A stretch of 6,108 bases of DNA from a bacterium (GCA_945861295.1 CAMAUF010000149.1:1-6108), one strand, 5' to 3'; counted from the stretch's first letter, positions 1 to 5,389 are shown. A program made the numbers and translations. The notes: generated by a model not told the origin, from the sequence alone.

Positions 1-1122
1 CAATCGCGCGCGCGCGCGATCGCTGAAGGCGTGCTCGCGCCCCGATCCGCCGAGGCGGACAGGACCGCCACCTTTCCGCGCGAACAACTGCGCGCCCTGC
101 GCGACGAAGGCTTTTTCGGGCTTCGGGCCGAGCCAGAACACGGCGGCAGCGGTCAGGGACTGCTCACGACCTGCCTGGTCACCGAGACGCTCGCCGCCGC
201 CTGTCCGTCGACCGCGCTGATCTACAAAATGCACATCGAGAGCACCGAGATCGTCGCTCGCGTGCCGACGGACGACCAGGCGCGCGAGTTTACGCCGCGA
301 ATAGCGTCGGGCGAGTGGCTCAGCACGGTCGCCGGGAGCGAGGGCGGCCACCAGGGCGGGGCCTGGGCGGGCGCGCCCAAGGCCGCCGTGCGTCCCGTCG
401 ATGGCGGCTTCGCGATCGAAGGCGTGCGAAAGGCCTTCGTCACGGCGGCCGGCATCGCGGATTGCTACCTCTTCATGGCGACCTTGCGCGAGGAAGGCAA
501 GCCGCCGGCCCCGTTGATGTTCCACATCAAAGCCGATGACCTCGCCTGGACGATCGACGAGCCCTGGGATGGCCTCGGCATGCGCGCGAACGGCAGTTCG
601 CCGATGACCTTCAACGGCTTCGTGCCGGCGGCGCGGAGGCTCAACCCCGAAAACAAGCCGGTCGATTTCTTCTCGGTCGCCGTCGGCACGTATGCGGCGA
701 CGTACCTTGGGATCGCCGCCGGGTGTTACGAACTGCTGCAAAAGTACGTGGCCGAAACCACGCTGGCCGACGGCCGCCGCATGCCAGAAGTCGAAACGAT
801 CGCGAACCGCGTGGCCAAGGCGAAGGTGGAGCTTGAGCGCAGCCGGGCGCTGCTCTATTCGGCGGCCTCGGCTTGGGACGCGGGACGTGTGAAGGGGCCA
901 CAAGCGCTGTTCGAGGCGAAGGTCGCCGCCGATGAACTCGCCACCTTCGTCACCGGCGAGGCGATGACCTTGGGCGGAGGCTCGGCGTATGCGAAGCGCC
1001 TGCCCTTCGAACGCTACTTCCGGGATGCGCGGGCCGGGATGGTGATGGGCATCGCCCACGACATCGCGCTGCTCAACGTCGCCCGGTCGATCTTCCCGAA
1101 GCCGAAGGAGGCGGGCCGGTGA
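1..1122 (+). CDS. Acyl-CoA dehydrogenase-fold flavoprotein, 5' end cut by window edge
   Basis: Partial gene. A GTG lies at 31, but the frame is open back to base 1 and reads IAEGVLAPRSAEADR, the usual first-helix text of acyl-CoA dehydrogenases, so the true start is upstream; about 10-20 residues are probably missing. Numbering from GTG31: helical N-domain about 1-85 (FPREQLRALRDEGFFGL, then EHGGSG); middle beta domain about 95-205 with the substrate/flavin strand STVAGSEGG (98-106) and GVRKAFVTAAGIAD (131-144, matching the family's GxKxFITNxxxAD); C-terminal helical domain about 220-363 with LGGGSAY (314-320) and YFRDARAG. Family members oxidise acyl-CoA thioesters with FAD, but the Glu that acts as base after RDAR is absent: the aligned residue is Gly340. 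No Glu is evident at the alternative isovaleryl-CoA-dehydrogenase position either. It may therefore be a divergent dehydrogenase or a flavin monooxygenase of the DszC/HpaH type. Substrate unknown. The fold is certain; the reaction is not. Confidence 0.9.
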   Translation, partial: QSRARAIAEGVLAPRSAEADRTATFPREQLRALRDEGFFGLRAEPEHGGSGQGLLTTCLVTETLAAACPSTALIYKMHIESTEIVARVPTDDQAREFTPRIASGEWLSTVAGSEGGHQGGAWAGAPKAAVRPVDGGFAIEGVRKAFVTAAGIADCYLFMATLREEGKPPAPLMFHIKADDLAWTIDEPWDGLGMRANGSSPMTFNGFVPAARRLNPENKPVDFFSVAVGTYAATYLGIAAGCYELLQKYVAETTLADGRRMPEVETIANRVAKAKVELERSRALLYSAASAWDAGRVKGPQALFEAKVAADELATFVTGEAMTLGGGSAYAKRLPFERYFRDARAGMVMGIAHDIALLNVARSIFPKPKEAGR

Positions 1123-1152
1123 CCGATCGTGCCGGCTCCGAACGACGTTGCT

Positions 1153-1179
1153 ACGGAGCGTGACATCCCTCCGCTCCGT
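1153..1179. repeat. Inverted repeat, 8-bp stem
   Basis: ACGGAGCG at 1153-1160 pairs perfectly with CGCTCCGT at 1172-1179 around an 11-nt loop. It starts about 30 bp after the stop of the acyl-CoA dehydrogenase homologue and could help end or stabilise that transcript, but no T-run follows, so it is not a classical intrinsic terminator. Confidence 0.5.
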
Positions 1180-1188
1180 GTTTGGCGC

Positions 1189-1225
1189 GGCTCTGATGTG
1201 GCGAGCTCGCGAAGCGATCAGAGCC
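1189..1225. repeat. Inverted repeat, 9-bp stem with inner palindrome
   Basis: GGCTCTGAT (1189-1197) pairs perfectly with ATCAGAGCC (1217-1225). The 19-nt loop contains the perfect palindrome GCGAGCTCGC (1201-1210). The stem is formed by the junction of the first forward and the reverse repeat units. No T-tract follows. Confidence 0.6.
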
Positions 1226-1351
1226 CGCGAGCGACAACGACGTGAGGGATCTCGGCTGCGAACGAGTTTGTCGCGAAGCGCTCCATCCCTCCGCTCCATG
1301 TCTGTCGCGGCTCTGAGGAAAATCCAGCGCGCTGAGAGAACAGGTTCGCGC

Positions 1352-1357
1352 TATACT
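1352..1357 (+). promoter_or_regulatory. Probable -10 box for recF
   Basis: TATACT matches the sigma-70-type TATAAT consensus at five of six positions and stands out in a very GC-rich setting. It ends 11 bp before the recF GTG, so transcription starting about 7 nt downstream would begin near 1364, leaving a leader of only about five bases. No good -35 is seen at 16-18 bp spacing (GCGCTG at 1329-1334), and there is no extended TGn. The box is plausible; the start point is inferred. Confidence 0.45.
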
Positions 1358-1368
1358 AAGTATCTGCC

Positions 1369-2538
1369 GTGTTCATCTTTGACCTTCAAGTATCGAACTA
1401 CCGCAATTACGCCCACGCGGCGGTCCGGCTCGGCCGCGGCGTAAATCTGTTCGTGGGCGACAACGCCCAGGGCAAGAGCAACCTGCTCGAAGCCGTGTAC
1501 CTGCTTTCAACCCTGCGTTCGAGCCGCGCCAGCTCCGATGCCGACCTCGTCCGCCGGGATATCCTCCAGACCGAGTTCCCGGTCGCGCGGCTCACCTGCC
1601 AGGTGGAACGGTCGGCTGGCAATCTCCAGCTCGAAGTCGCCGTCGTGGGCCGCACCACGGACCCCTCTCACCGCGCCGGCAAGCGCGTGCGCGTCAACGG
1701 CATTGCCAAGCGCGCGTCCGAGGCGGTCGGTCAGCTCGCGGCCGTCCTGTTTACGACGCTGGACATCGACATCGTCGCGGGGCCGCCCCTACTCCGACGA
1801 CGGTACCTGGACATGATGATCTCCCAGGTCGACCGCGGCTACCTCCGTGCCATGCAGAAGTACGCGCGGGTGCTCGTCCAGCGCAACGGGCTGCTCAAAC
1901 GCATCCAAGAAGGCGCGGCGGCCGCCACCGAGCTCGCCTTTTGGGACCAAGAACTGGCCCACGCCGGGGGCATCATTATGCACGCGCGAGCGGAGGCGCT
2001 GGGGCAGTTGATCCTGCAGACGGGCATCCACATGGAGCGCCTGACGGATGGCCAGGAGTCCGTTGGGTTGACCTACAAGCCGGCCCTCGGCGGCCTCGAC
2101 GAAGCGGACTGCCCCATTGACGACACCGAATGGACGGCGCGAACCCTTCGCGCCTTCCATGACCTCCGCCGTCGCGAGATCAGCGCCGGGACAACGTTGG
2201 TTGGCCCGCATCGGGACGACATCGTGATCGAGATCAATGGCATGGCGGCCGGCGGGTTCGCCTCACGCGCCCAGCAGCGGACGGCGGCGCTCTCGCTTCG
2301 CTTGGCGGAAGCGGCCTACCTCCGGCGTGCCCTCGGCGATGACCCCGTCGTGCTGCTCGACGATGTCCTCAGCGAGCTCGACGTGCGCCGGAGGCGCGGC
2401 GTGCTCGACTACGTTGACAACTTCCAGCAGACGCTGGTGACGACCGCCGAACCCGACCGCGTCCGCGATATCATGACCAAGGCCGCCGGGCGCTTCATGG
2501 TCCGCGGCGGCACCTTGACGCCGTTCGAGGGAGGCTAG
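1369..2538 (+). CDS. recF: DNA replication and repair protein RecF
   Basis: RecF is a cytoplasmic SMC/ABC-type ATPase that binds gapped DNA and, with RecO and RecR, helps load RecA at stalled forks. All family landmarks are present: the N-terminal LQVSNYRNY (6-14), Walker A GDNAQGKS (30-37), the conserved VGPHRDD (278-284), a signature-like SRAQQRT (299-305) and Walker B VVLLDDVLSELD (327-338). The length of 389 aa is slightly above the usual 360-375. The signature normally reads S-x-G-Q; here the Gly is Ala301 (GCC at 2269-2271), which is unusual. The start is well fixed: an in-frame TAA at 1357-1359 leaves GTG1369 as the first possible start, and the protein then begins just as RecF proteins do. 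No Shine-Dalgarno sequence precedes it. A membrane-protease gene follows 20 bp downstream, probably co-transcribed. No dnaA, dnaN or gyrB adjoins it. Confidence 0.97.
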   Translation: MFIFDLQVSNYRNYAHAAVRLGRGVNLFVGDNAQGKSNLLEAVYLLSTLRSSRASSDADLVRRDILQTEFPVARLTCQVERSAGNLQLEVAVVGRTTDPSHRAGKRVRVNGIAKRASEAVGQLAAVLFTTLDIDIVAGPPLLRRRYLDMMISQVDRGYLRAMQKYARVLVQRNGLLKRIQEGAAAATELAFWDQELAHAGGIIMHARAEALGQLILQTGIHMERLTDGQESVGLTYKPALGGLDEADCPIDDTEWTARTLRAFHDLRRREISAGTTLVGPHRDDIVIEINGMAAGGFASRAQQRTAALSLRLAEAAYLRRALGDDPVVLLDDVLSELDVRRRRGVLDYVDNFQQTLVTTAEPDRVRDIMTKAAGRFMVRGGTLTPFEGG

Positions 2539-2558
2539 CCATTCGCAGGCGAAGCAGC

Positions 2559-3773
2559 GTGGCCGGGATCGCCGTTGTCGTCGGGTCGGTCGCCTTTCTT
2601 GGCGCCCTCCTCCTCCTCCTCTTCGGTCTCACGAATCTGAGCGCCGACCACGACCAGCGGCTGTTCCAACTGAACGCGACCGTGGGGTCGGCCATCGTCC
2701 TGGCTGGGCTCGGTGGTTTCCTCGCCTATCAGGGGGCGTCAGCGCTGGGCGGCCAGAGTTCCAAGCCCTTCGTCGTCCGGCGGGCCTGGCTGATCCTGCC
2801 GGCCTTCCCCGTCGCCGTCTTGCTCGGCCAGCTCTTGGCCCAGAATTCGGAGAGTTGCAGCTGGCTCTTCCCGATTGTGAACGTCGCGATGGTCAGCATC
2901 CCGTCGCTGTTCATAGCGGCGCTGGCCGCCAACCGGTACCAGCGCAACCATCCGCTCGCTTGGCCGGTCAGTTGGCGCGAATGGACCAGCGGGTTCATCT
3001 ACGGCGCTGTCGGCGCCACGATGGTCGCTGGCGTCATCAACACCGCCTACCTGCTTGTCGCCAGCGCTGTGCTGGTCCAGACCAAGGGCGATGGCGACGT
3101 CTTTCCCCTGGAGGACGCTCTCCGGACACTGCCACGCGGCTGGGGGATCTTCCTCGACCTCAGCACGATCTCGCTTGTCGCACCGCTGAATGAAGAGTTC
3201 TGGAAAGGCATGTTGGTGGCGTTCTTCTTCTTCCGAAAGGGCGGGGCGGCGCGCTGCTTCCTCTGGGGCATCCTGGCGGGGACGGGATTCAACCTCTTCG
3301 AGACGTTCGGCAACAGCCTCGCGCTCGTCAACCCAGACCAGCTCGCCGAGAATACGATCGGCCGTGACTGGTGGATCTTCGCGAGCGCCCGCGCCGGCAC
3401 GGCTGCCATGCATGGGCTCGCGACCGGGCTCGCCGCGCTCGGCTTCTATGGCCTCCTGCGCCAACGGCCCGCCTACCTCATCGGCTACCCCGCGGGCGTC
3501 CTGCTCCATGGCACCTGGAACTTCCTCGTGTATGCCATCGTCGGCGATGCCTTTTTTAGCGGCGCCGGGCCCGACACGTTGACGCTCGATGTGCTCGGGA
3601 TCGCCGGCCTCGCGCTGGTCTTTGCGGGCTCGCTTGTGATGATGTGGCTGCTCAGCGGGGCCTTGCGCGATGAAGCCCCTGCCCCGATCTACCAGCTCAT
3701 CGGCATGCGGCCGCGCGCCGAACTGCCGCCGGAGTCGCGCTTCCGCTGGCCCCAATACGGCCGCTGGGGATGA
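2559..3773 (+). CDS. PrsW-type intramembrane protease, polytopic membrane protein
   Basis: A 404-aa membrane protein with about ten hydrophobic spans (roughly 3-24, 41-60, 76-94, 101-123, 144-172, 195-225, 232-253, 279-299, 305-329, 343-367). It carries the motifs of the PrsW/CAAX-protease superfamily in order: PLNEEFWKG with E212, E213 and K216 (EExxK); F244-x3-E248; H285 in MHGLATG; and HGTWN with H317 and N321. B. subtilis PrsW (218 aa) cleaves the anti-sigma factor RsiW within the membrane; this protein is much longer, with four or five extra N-terminal spans. No sigma or anti-sigma gene is in the window, so the substrate is unknown. The C-terminal tail (about 369-404) is charged, Pro-rich and probably cytoplasmic. 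It starts 20 bp after recF. GTG2559 has no clear ribosome site; the GGGAGG at 2529-2534 is 24 nt away but well placed for an in-frame ATT at 2541, so the exact start is uncertain. Translational coupling to recF is possible. Confidence 0.85.
   Translation: MAGIAVVVGSVAFLGALLLLLFGLTNLSADHDQRLFQLNATVGSAIVLAGLGGFLAYQGASALGGQSSKPFVVRRAWLILPAFPVAVLLGQLLAQNSESCSWLFPIVNVAMVSIPSLFIAALAANRYQRNHPLAWPVSWREWTSGFIYGAVGATMVAGVINTAYLLVASAVLVQTKGDGDVFPLEDALRTLPRGWGIFLDLSTISLVAPLNEEFWKGMLVAFFFFRKGGAARCFLWGILAGTGFNLFETFGNSLALVNPDQLAENTIGRDWWIFASARAGTAAMHGLATGLAALGFYGLLRQRPAYLIGYPAGVLLHGTWNFLVYAIVGDAFFSGAGPDTLTLDVLGIAGLALVFAGSLVMMWLLSGALRDEAPAPIYQLIGMRPRAELPPESRFRWPQYGRWG
2607..2624 (+). repeat. CTC trinucleotide run inside prsW-like gene
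   Basis: CTC repeated about five times (ending CTCTTC) encodes the leucine run of the first membrane span. It is an 18-base pure pyrimidine tract. A change by whole triplets would stay in frame, so it looks like a coding by-product rather than a phase-variation switch. Confidence 0.6.
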
Positions 3774-3794
3774 GCGGCGTAGTCCAACCGCCGC
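3774..3794 (+). terminator. Hairpin directly after prsW-like stop codon
   Basis: GCGGCG (3774-3779) pairs with CGCCGC (3789-3794) across a 9-nt loop, beginning at the base after the TGA. It could end the recF-prsW transcript, but GTGACG rather than a T-run follows, so it is at best a weak or non-canonical terminator. Confidence 0.35.
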
Positions 3795-3797
3795 GTG

Positions 3798-3826
3798 ACG
3801 ACAACTCCCACGCGCGTGCGTACACT
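3798..3826 (+). promoter_or_regulatory. Candidate promoter for VOC-family gene
   Basis: ACGACA at 3798-3803 (four of six to TTGACA) and TACACT at 3821-3826 (four of six to TATAAT) are separated by 17 bp. A perfect 10-bp palindrome, CACGCGCGTG (3809-3818), lies in the spacer and could be an operator. The leader to the GTG at 3856 would be about 22 nt and would contain the ribosome site. The evidence is positional only. Confidence 0.35.
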
Positions 3827-3840
3827 CTGGTCATCAACTC

Positions 3841-3847
3841 GGAGGGG
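3841..3847 (+). promoter_or_regulatory. Ribosome binding site fixing VOC gene start
   Basis: GGAGGGG lies eight bases before GTG3856, a strong Shine-Dalgarno match at good spacing. It supports this GTG as the start and contrasts with recF, which has no such site. Confidence 0.75.
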
Positions 3848-3855
3848 TTCGCGAA

Positions 3856-4665
3856 GTGCTCCATACGGTGTATCACCATGGCATTAGCGTCCGCGACTTG
3901 GCGGCCTGGCGCGACGCGATCGCTGTGCTCGGTTTCACGGCGATTGAGCCCGGCGCTCAAACACCGCGCCATTACCGCAACGTCGAGGGCGACCAGATTG
4001 GCCGGTACATCGCCTGGTGGCTTGGCGACGAAATCCGGACGCATTTCATCGAAAATCCGGCGACGGGCCAACAGATCGACCTCGTCGAGATTGCCTCGCG
4101 GTCCCTCCGCCCACGCCGGACCGACGCCCCGCTGGAGGGAGACACCACGATCGGCGTGCCAGTCGACGACCCGGCTGCCGCGTATGAGGCGATGCGGGCC
4201 GCGGCGCCGGACCTCGCCTTTGGCGAAGCGGTCGACGCAGGCGAAGACGGGGTCGGCTTCACGGTCGAGGGGCAGCGCATGGTGCTGATGCCAGAAGGAT
4301 CGCCGTGGACGCGTGTCCACTACGGCGCCGCAGGCTGGCCGAAGGCGCGGGACTTCTATACAGGCGTCCTGGGGTTCGCTCTGCGGCCCCAGTCCTCCGA
4401 GACGGGCGCCGCCCGATTCCTCATCGAGGATTGCGGCGGGCGGGTCGAAGTCGAAGTGTCGGAAGCGACCGCTTGCCCCGGAGAGGGGGATGGAAAAATG
4501 TACCTGGGCGGGAACCACTTCCGGCTACTGAACCCGGACTGGGAGGGCATCGAATCGCGGCTGACGCAAAGCGGCCTCGGAAGTTGGCTTTGGCAGCCCA
4601 GAAACGGCTTCGCCCAGATCTTCGGGCCGAGCGGCGAGTCGATCGAACTGCAAAGCGCCGAGTAG
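3856..4665 (+). CDS. VOC-superfamily protein (glyoxalase/extradiol dioxygenase fold)
   Basis: A soluble 269-aa protein of the vicinal-oxygen-chelate superfamily, whose members use a divalent metal in paired beta-alpha-beta-beta-beta modules. The first module (about 4-80) opens HHGISVRDLAAW with H7 at the usual metal position, and closes IDLVEI with E78. A second, degenerate module (about 97-146) runs from TIGVPVDDPAAAYEAM to RMVLMPEG. The third (about 151-266) is the best conserved: H155 in RVHYGAAGW, FYTGVLGF, H221 in GGNHFRLL and E264 in GPSGESIEL. The H155/H221/E264 spacing resembles the His-His-Glu iron site of extradiol dioxygenases such as XylE and BphC, but the catalytic Tyr expected ten residues before the Glu is Gln254, so that activity is doubtful. 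The start is GTG3856, with a strong ribosome site. The next gene begins about 50 bp downstream. Fold confident; substrate and reaction unknown. Confidence 0.82.
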   Translation: MLHTVYHHGISVRDLAAWRDAIAVLGFTAIEPGAQTPRHYRNVEGDQIGRYIAWWLGDEIRTHFIENPATGQQIDLVEIASRSLRPRRTDAPLEGDTTIGVPVDDPAAAYEAMRAAAPDLAFGEAVDAGEDGVGFTVEGQRMVLMPEGSPWTRVHYGAAGWPKARDFYTGVLGFALRPQSSETGAARFLIEDCGGRVEVEVSEATACPGEGDGKMYLGGNHFRLLNPDWEGIESRLTQSGLGSWLWQPRNGFAQIFGPSGESIELQSAE

Positions 4666-4679
4666 GTCGCGGCGCGCCG

Positions 4680-4708
4680 TTGACAAGCCTGCCCGTATCC
4701 CCTTGGAT
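4680..4708 (+). promoter_or_regulatory. Perfect TTGACA with weak -10, before small ORF
   Basis: TTGACA at 4680-4685 is a perfect -35 hexamer 15 bp after the VOC gene stop. The only 17-bp-spaced partner is TTGGAT (4703-4708), which is poor (three of six). If real, transcription would start near ATG4715. The perfect -35 may be chance. Confidence 0.25.
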
Positions 4709-4714
4709 GGCCGG

Positions 4715-5047
4715 ATGGAATGGGTCCCGATGAGCGCACTGCTGCTGGCCCGAGCCCGTGACTCGGAGTCGCGGCAGCCGATCATTGACGCGGCAGGCCT
4801 CCTCGGCTTCGAGGTCGTCTCTGAACGGCCCGCGACACTCGCATTGCGGCTGCCGCTCGACCGCTTCGGCGCCCTCTTCGGCCGCGAACCGGCGCGAACG
4901 CCAGCCCAGCCGCGGCCGGGCGACACCTATTCGCCGCCCGGCTTCGCGCCTCAGGAGTTGCCCGTCCCACCGGAACTCGCGGCTTGGCTCGAAGCGATCG
5001 GCGTCGATGCCCCAGACATCCGCCTCGCCCGCGGCGTCTACCACTGA
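4715..5047 (+). CDS. Small hypothetical protein, ferredoxin-like half fold
   Basis: I do not recognise this gene. Codon use is strongly GC-ending, like its neighbours, which supports coding. Possible in-frame starts are TTG4703, ATG4715 (110 aa, MEWVPMSALLL) and ATG4730 (105 aa, MSALLLARARDSES). None has a good ribosome site; the two ATGs are more likely. The visible pattern is strand (SALLLARA), helix (SESRQPIIDAAGLLG), two strands (FEVVSERPATLALRLP) and helix (LDRFGALFG). A Pro-rich linker (about PARTPAQPRPGDTYSPP) and a short tail, VPPELAAWLEAIGVDAPDIRLARG, follow. The first half resembles the beginning of a ferredoxin-like domain, as seen in propeptides of kumamolisin- or subtilisin-type proteases, but this is only pattern similarity. 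There is no signal peptide or membrane span. It lies about 50 bp after the VOC gene on the same strand and converges with the minus-strand genes 21 bp away. Confidence 0.62.
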   Translation: MEWVPMSALLLARARDSESRQPIIDAAGLLGFEVVSERPATLALRLPLDRFGALFGREPARTPAQPRPGDTYSPPGFAPQELPVPPELAAWLEAIGVDAPDIRLARGVYH

Positions 5048-5068
5048 CCGTCCGCCGCGATACTCGGC

Positions 5069-5377
5069 TTACCCGAGCCGCTCCATGTTGAGCACCTGGC
5101 GATCACCGCTCTCCGTGATCGCCTGCATGCGCCCGAACCAGGCCGCGAATTGCGGTTCCGAGTACATCGAGGTGTCCTGCAAGAAGGCGGCGTAGTCCGC
5201 CATGTTGGCGAAGTCGCTCTCCAGGATGACGCTGAACATCGGCCCGGTCGCGTCGGTGTAGAGACGGGCGCCGGTGACCCCGGATTGGGCCAGGCGCGCA
5301 TACTGTTCTTTGAAGAGGGCCACGAGTTCGTCGCCGTGGCCGTATTTCGCCCGAAAGCTCAGTCGCTCCGTGATCAT
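5069..5377 (-). CDS. Small dimeric alpha/beta-barrel (NIPSNAP/ABM-like) protein
   Basis: A 102-aa protein from ATG5377. The secondary-structure order is that of dimeric alpha/beta-barrel proteins: strand MITERLSFRAKYG, helix HGDELVALFKEQYARLAQSG, strands GARLYTDATG and MFSVILESDF, a longer helix NMADYAAFLQDTSMYS to FAAWFGRMQAI, and a closing strand RQVLNMERLG. Such proteins usually form dimers; family members include NIPSNAP, monooxygenase-like and cofactor-free enzymes, so the activity cannot be assigned. A GTG at 5386 would add three residues, but it lies within the GAGGTGA ribosome site, which sits five bases before ATG5377; I therefore prefer the ATG. It lies 56 bp downstream of the amidohydrolase on the same strand and is probably its operon partner. 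It ends 21 bp from the convergent plus-strand ORF. A perfect 9-bp inverted repeat lies within its 3' end. Confidence 0.8.
   Translation of the reverse strand: MITERLSFRAKYGHGDELVALFKEQYARLAQSGVTGARLYTDATGPMFSVILESDFANMADYAAFLQDTSMYSEPQFAAWFGRMQAITESGDRQVLNMERLG
5098..5123. repeat. Perfect 9-bp inverted repeat in the convergent 3' region
   Basis: GGCGATCAC (5098-5106) and GTGATCGCC (5115-5123) pair perfectly around an 8-nt loop. It is inside the 3' end of the minus-strand barrel gene and about 50 bp beyond the stop of the plus-strand small ORF. No T-run follows on either strand. It could block read-through from the plus strand or be a coding coincidence. Confidence 0.55.
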
Positions 5378-5382
5378 CTCCG

Positions 5383-5389
5383 TCACCTC
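5383..5389 (-). promoter_or_regulatory. Ribosome binding site for alpha/beta-barrel protein
   Basis: On the minus strand GAGGTGA, complementary to the 16S rRNA 3' end, stands five bases before ATG5377. It overlaps the alternative GTG at 5386 and so decides the start in favour of the ATG. Confidence 0.75.

Larger units (their letters stand above)
1133..1316. repeat. Degenerate repeat block, units in alternating orientation
   Basis: Bases 1133-1196 recur at 1253-1316, exactly 120 bp on, at 51 of 64 positions by hand count. The core 1164-1196 matches 1284-1316 at 30 of 33. Between them lies an inverted relative at 1218-1250: its reverse complement shares the ends ATCCCTC and GGCTCTGA with a divergent middle. 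The order is therefore forward (1165-1196), reverse (1218-1250), forward (1285-1316). A 10-bp direct repeat, TCGCGAAGCG, occurs at 1207-1216 and 1271-1280. The composition and spacing resemble REP/BIME-like intergenic elements dispersed through GC-rich genomes. Whether other copies exist elsewhere in this genome cannot be seen here. Confidence 0.8.
1123..1368. other. Non-coding gap with repeats and recF promoter
   Basis: This is the only long non-coding stretch in the window (246 bp). An open frame from 1148 to 1444 crosses it but gives an Arg/Ser-rich, family-less translation and runs into recF, so I treat the gap as untranslated. It holds three related repeat units in alternating orientation (1133-1316) and a TATACT box just before recF. 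I see no tRNA or recognisable structured RNA. Confidence 0.75.

Noticed and set aside
31..33. GTG as the true start of the acyl-CoA dehydrogenase homologue
   Set aside because: The upstream frame is open to base 1 and already reads family-typical sequence, so the gene is cut by the window.
1123..1368. CRISPR array or integron attC-like site
   Set aside because: Only three degenerate units in mixed orientation, without uniform spacers, cas genes or an integrase.
1123..1368. Replication origin beside recF
   Set aside because: No DnaA boxes (TTATCCACA-like), no AT-rich unwinding stretch and no dnaA or dnaN nearby.
1148..1444. 98-aa plus-strand ORF over the gap and recF start
   Set aside because: Arg/Ser-rich, matches no family I know, covers the repeat block and overlaps recF in another frame; a by-product of high GC.
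2739..3755. 338-aa minus-strand ORF
   Set aside because: Lies antisense to the well-supported membrane protease; the translation is charged and low-complexity, typical of the mirror frame of a GC-rich gene.
3697..4518. 273-aa minus-strand ORF
   Set aside because: Antisense to the VOC gene, with no recognisable motifs and no ribosome site; the VOC frame has clear family motifs.
5065..5080. Bidirectional terminator between convergent genes
   Set aside because: Only a 5-bp CGGCT/AGCCG stem with a 6-nt loop and no T-runs; too weak to call.
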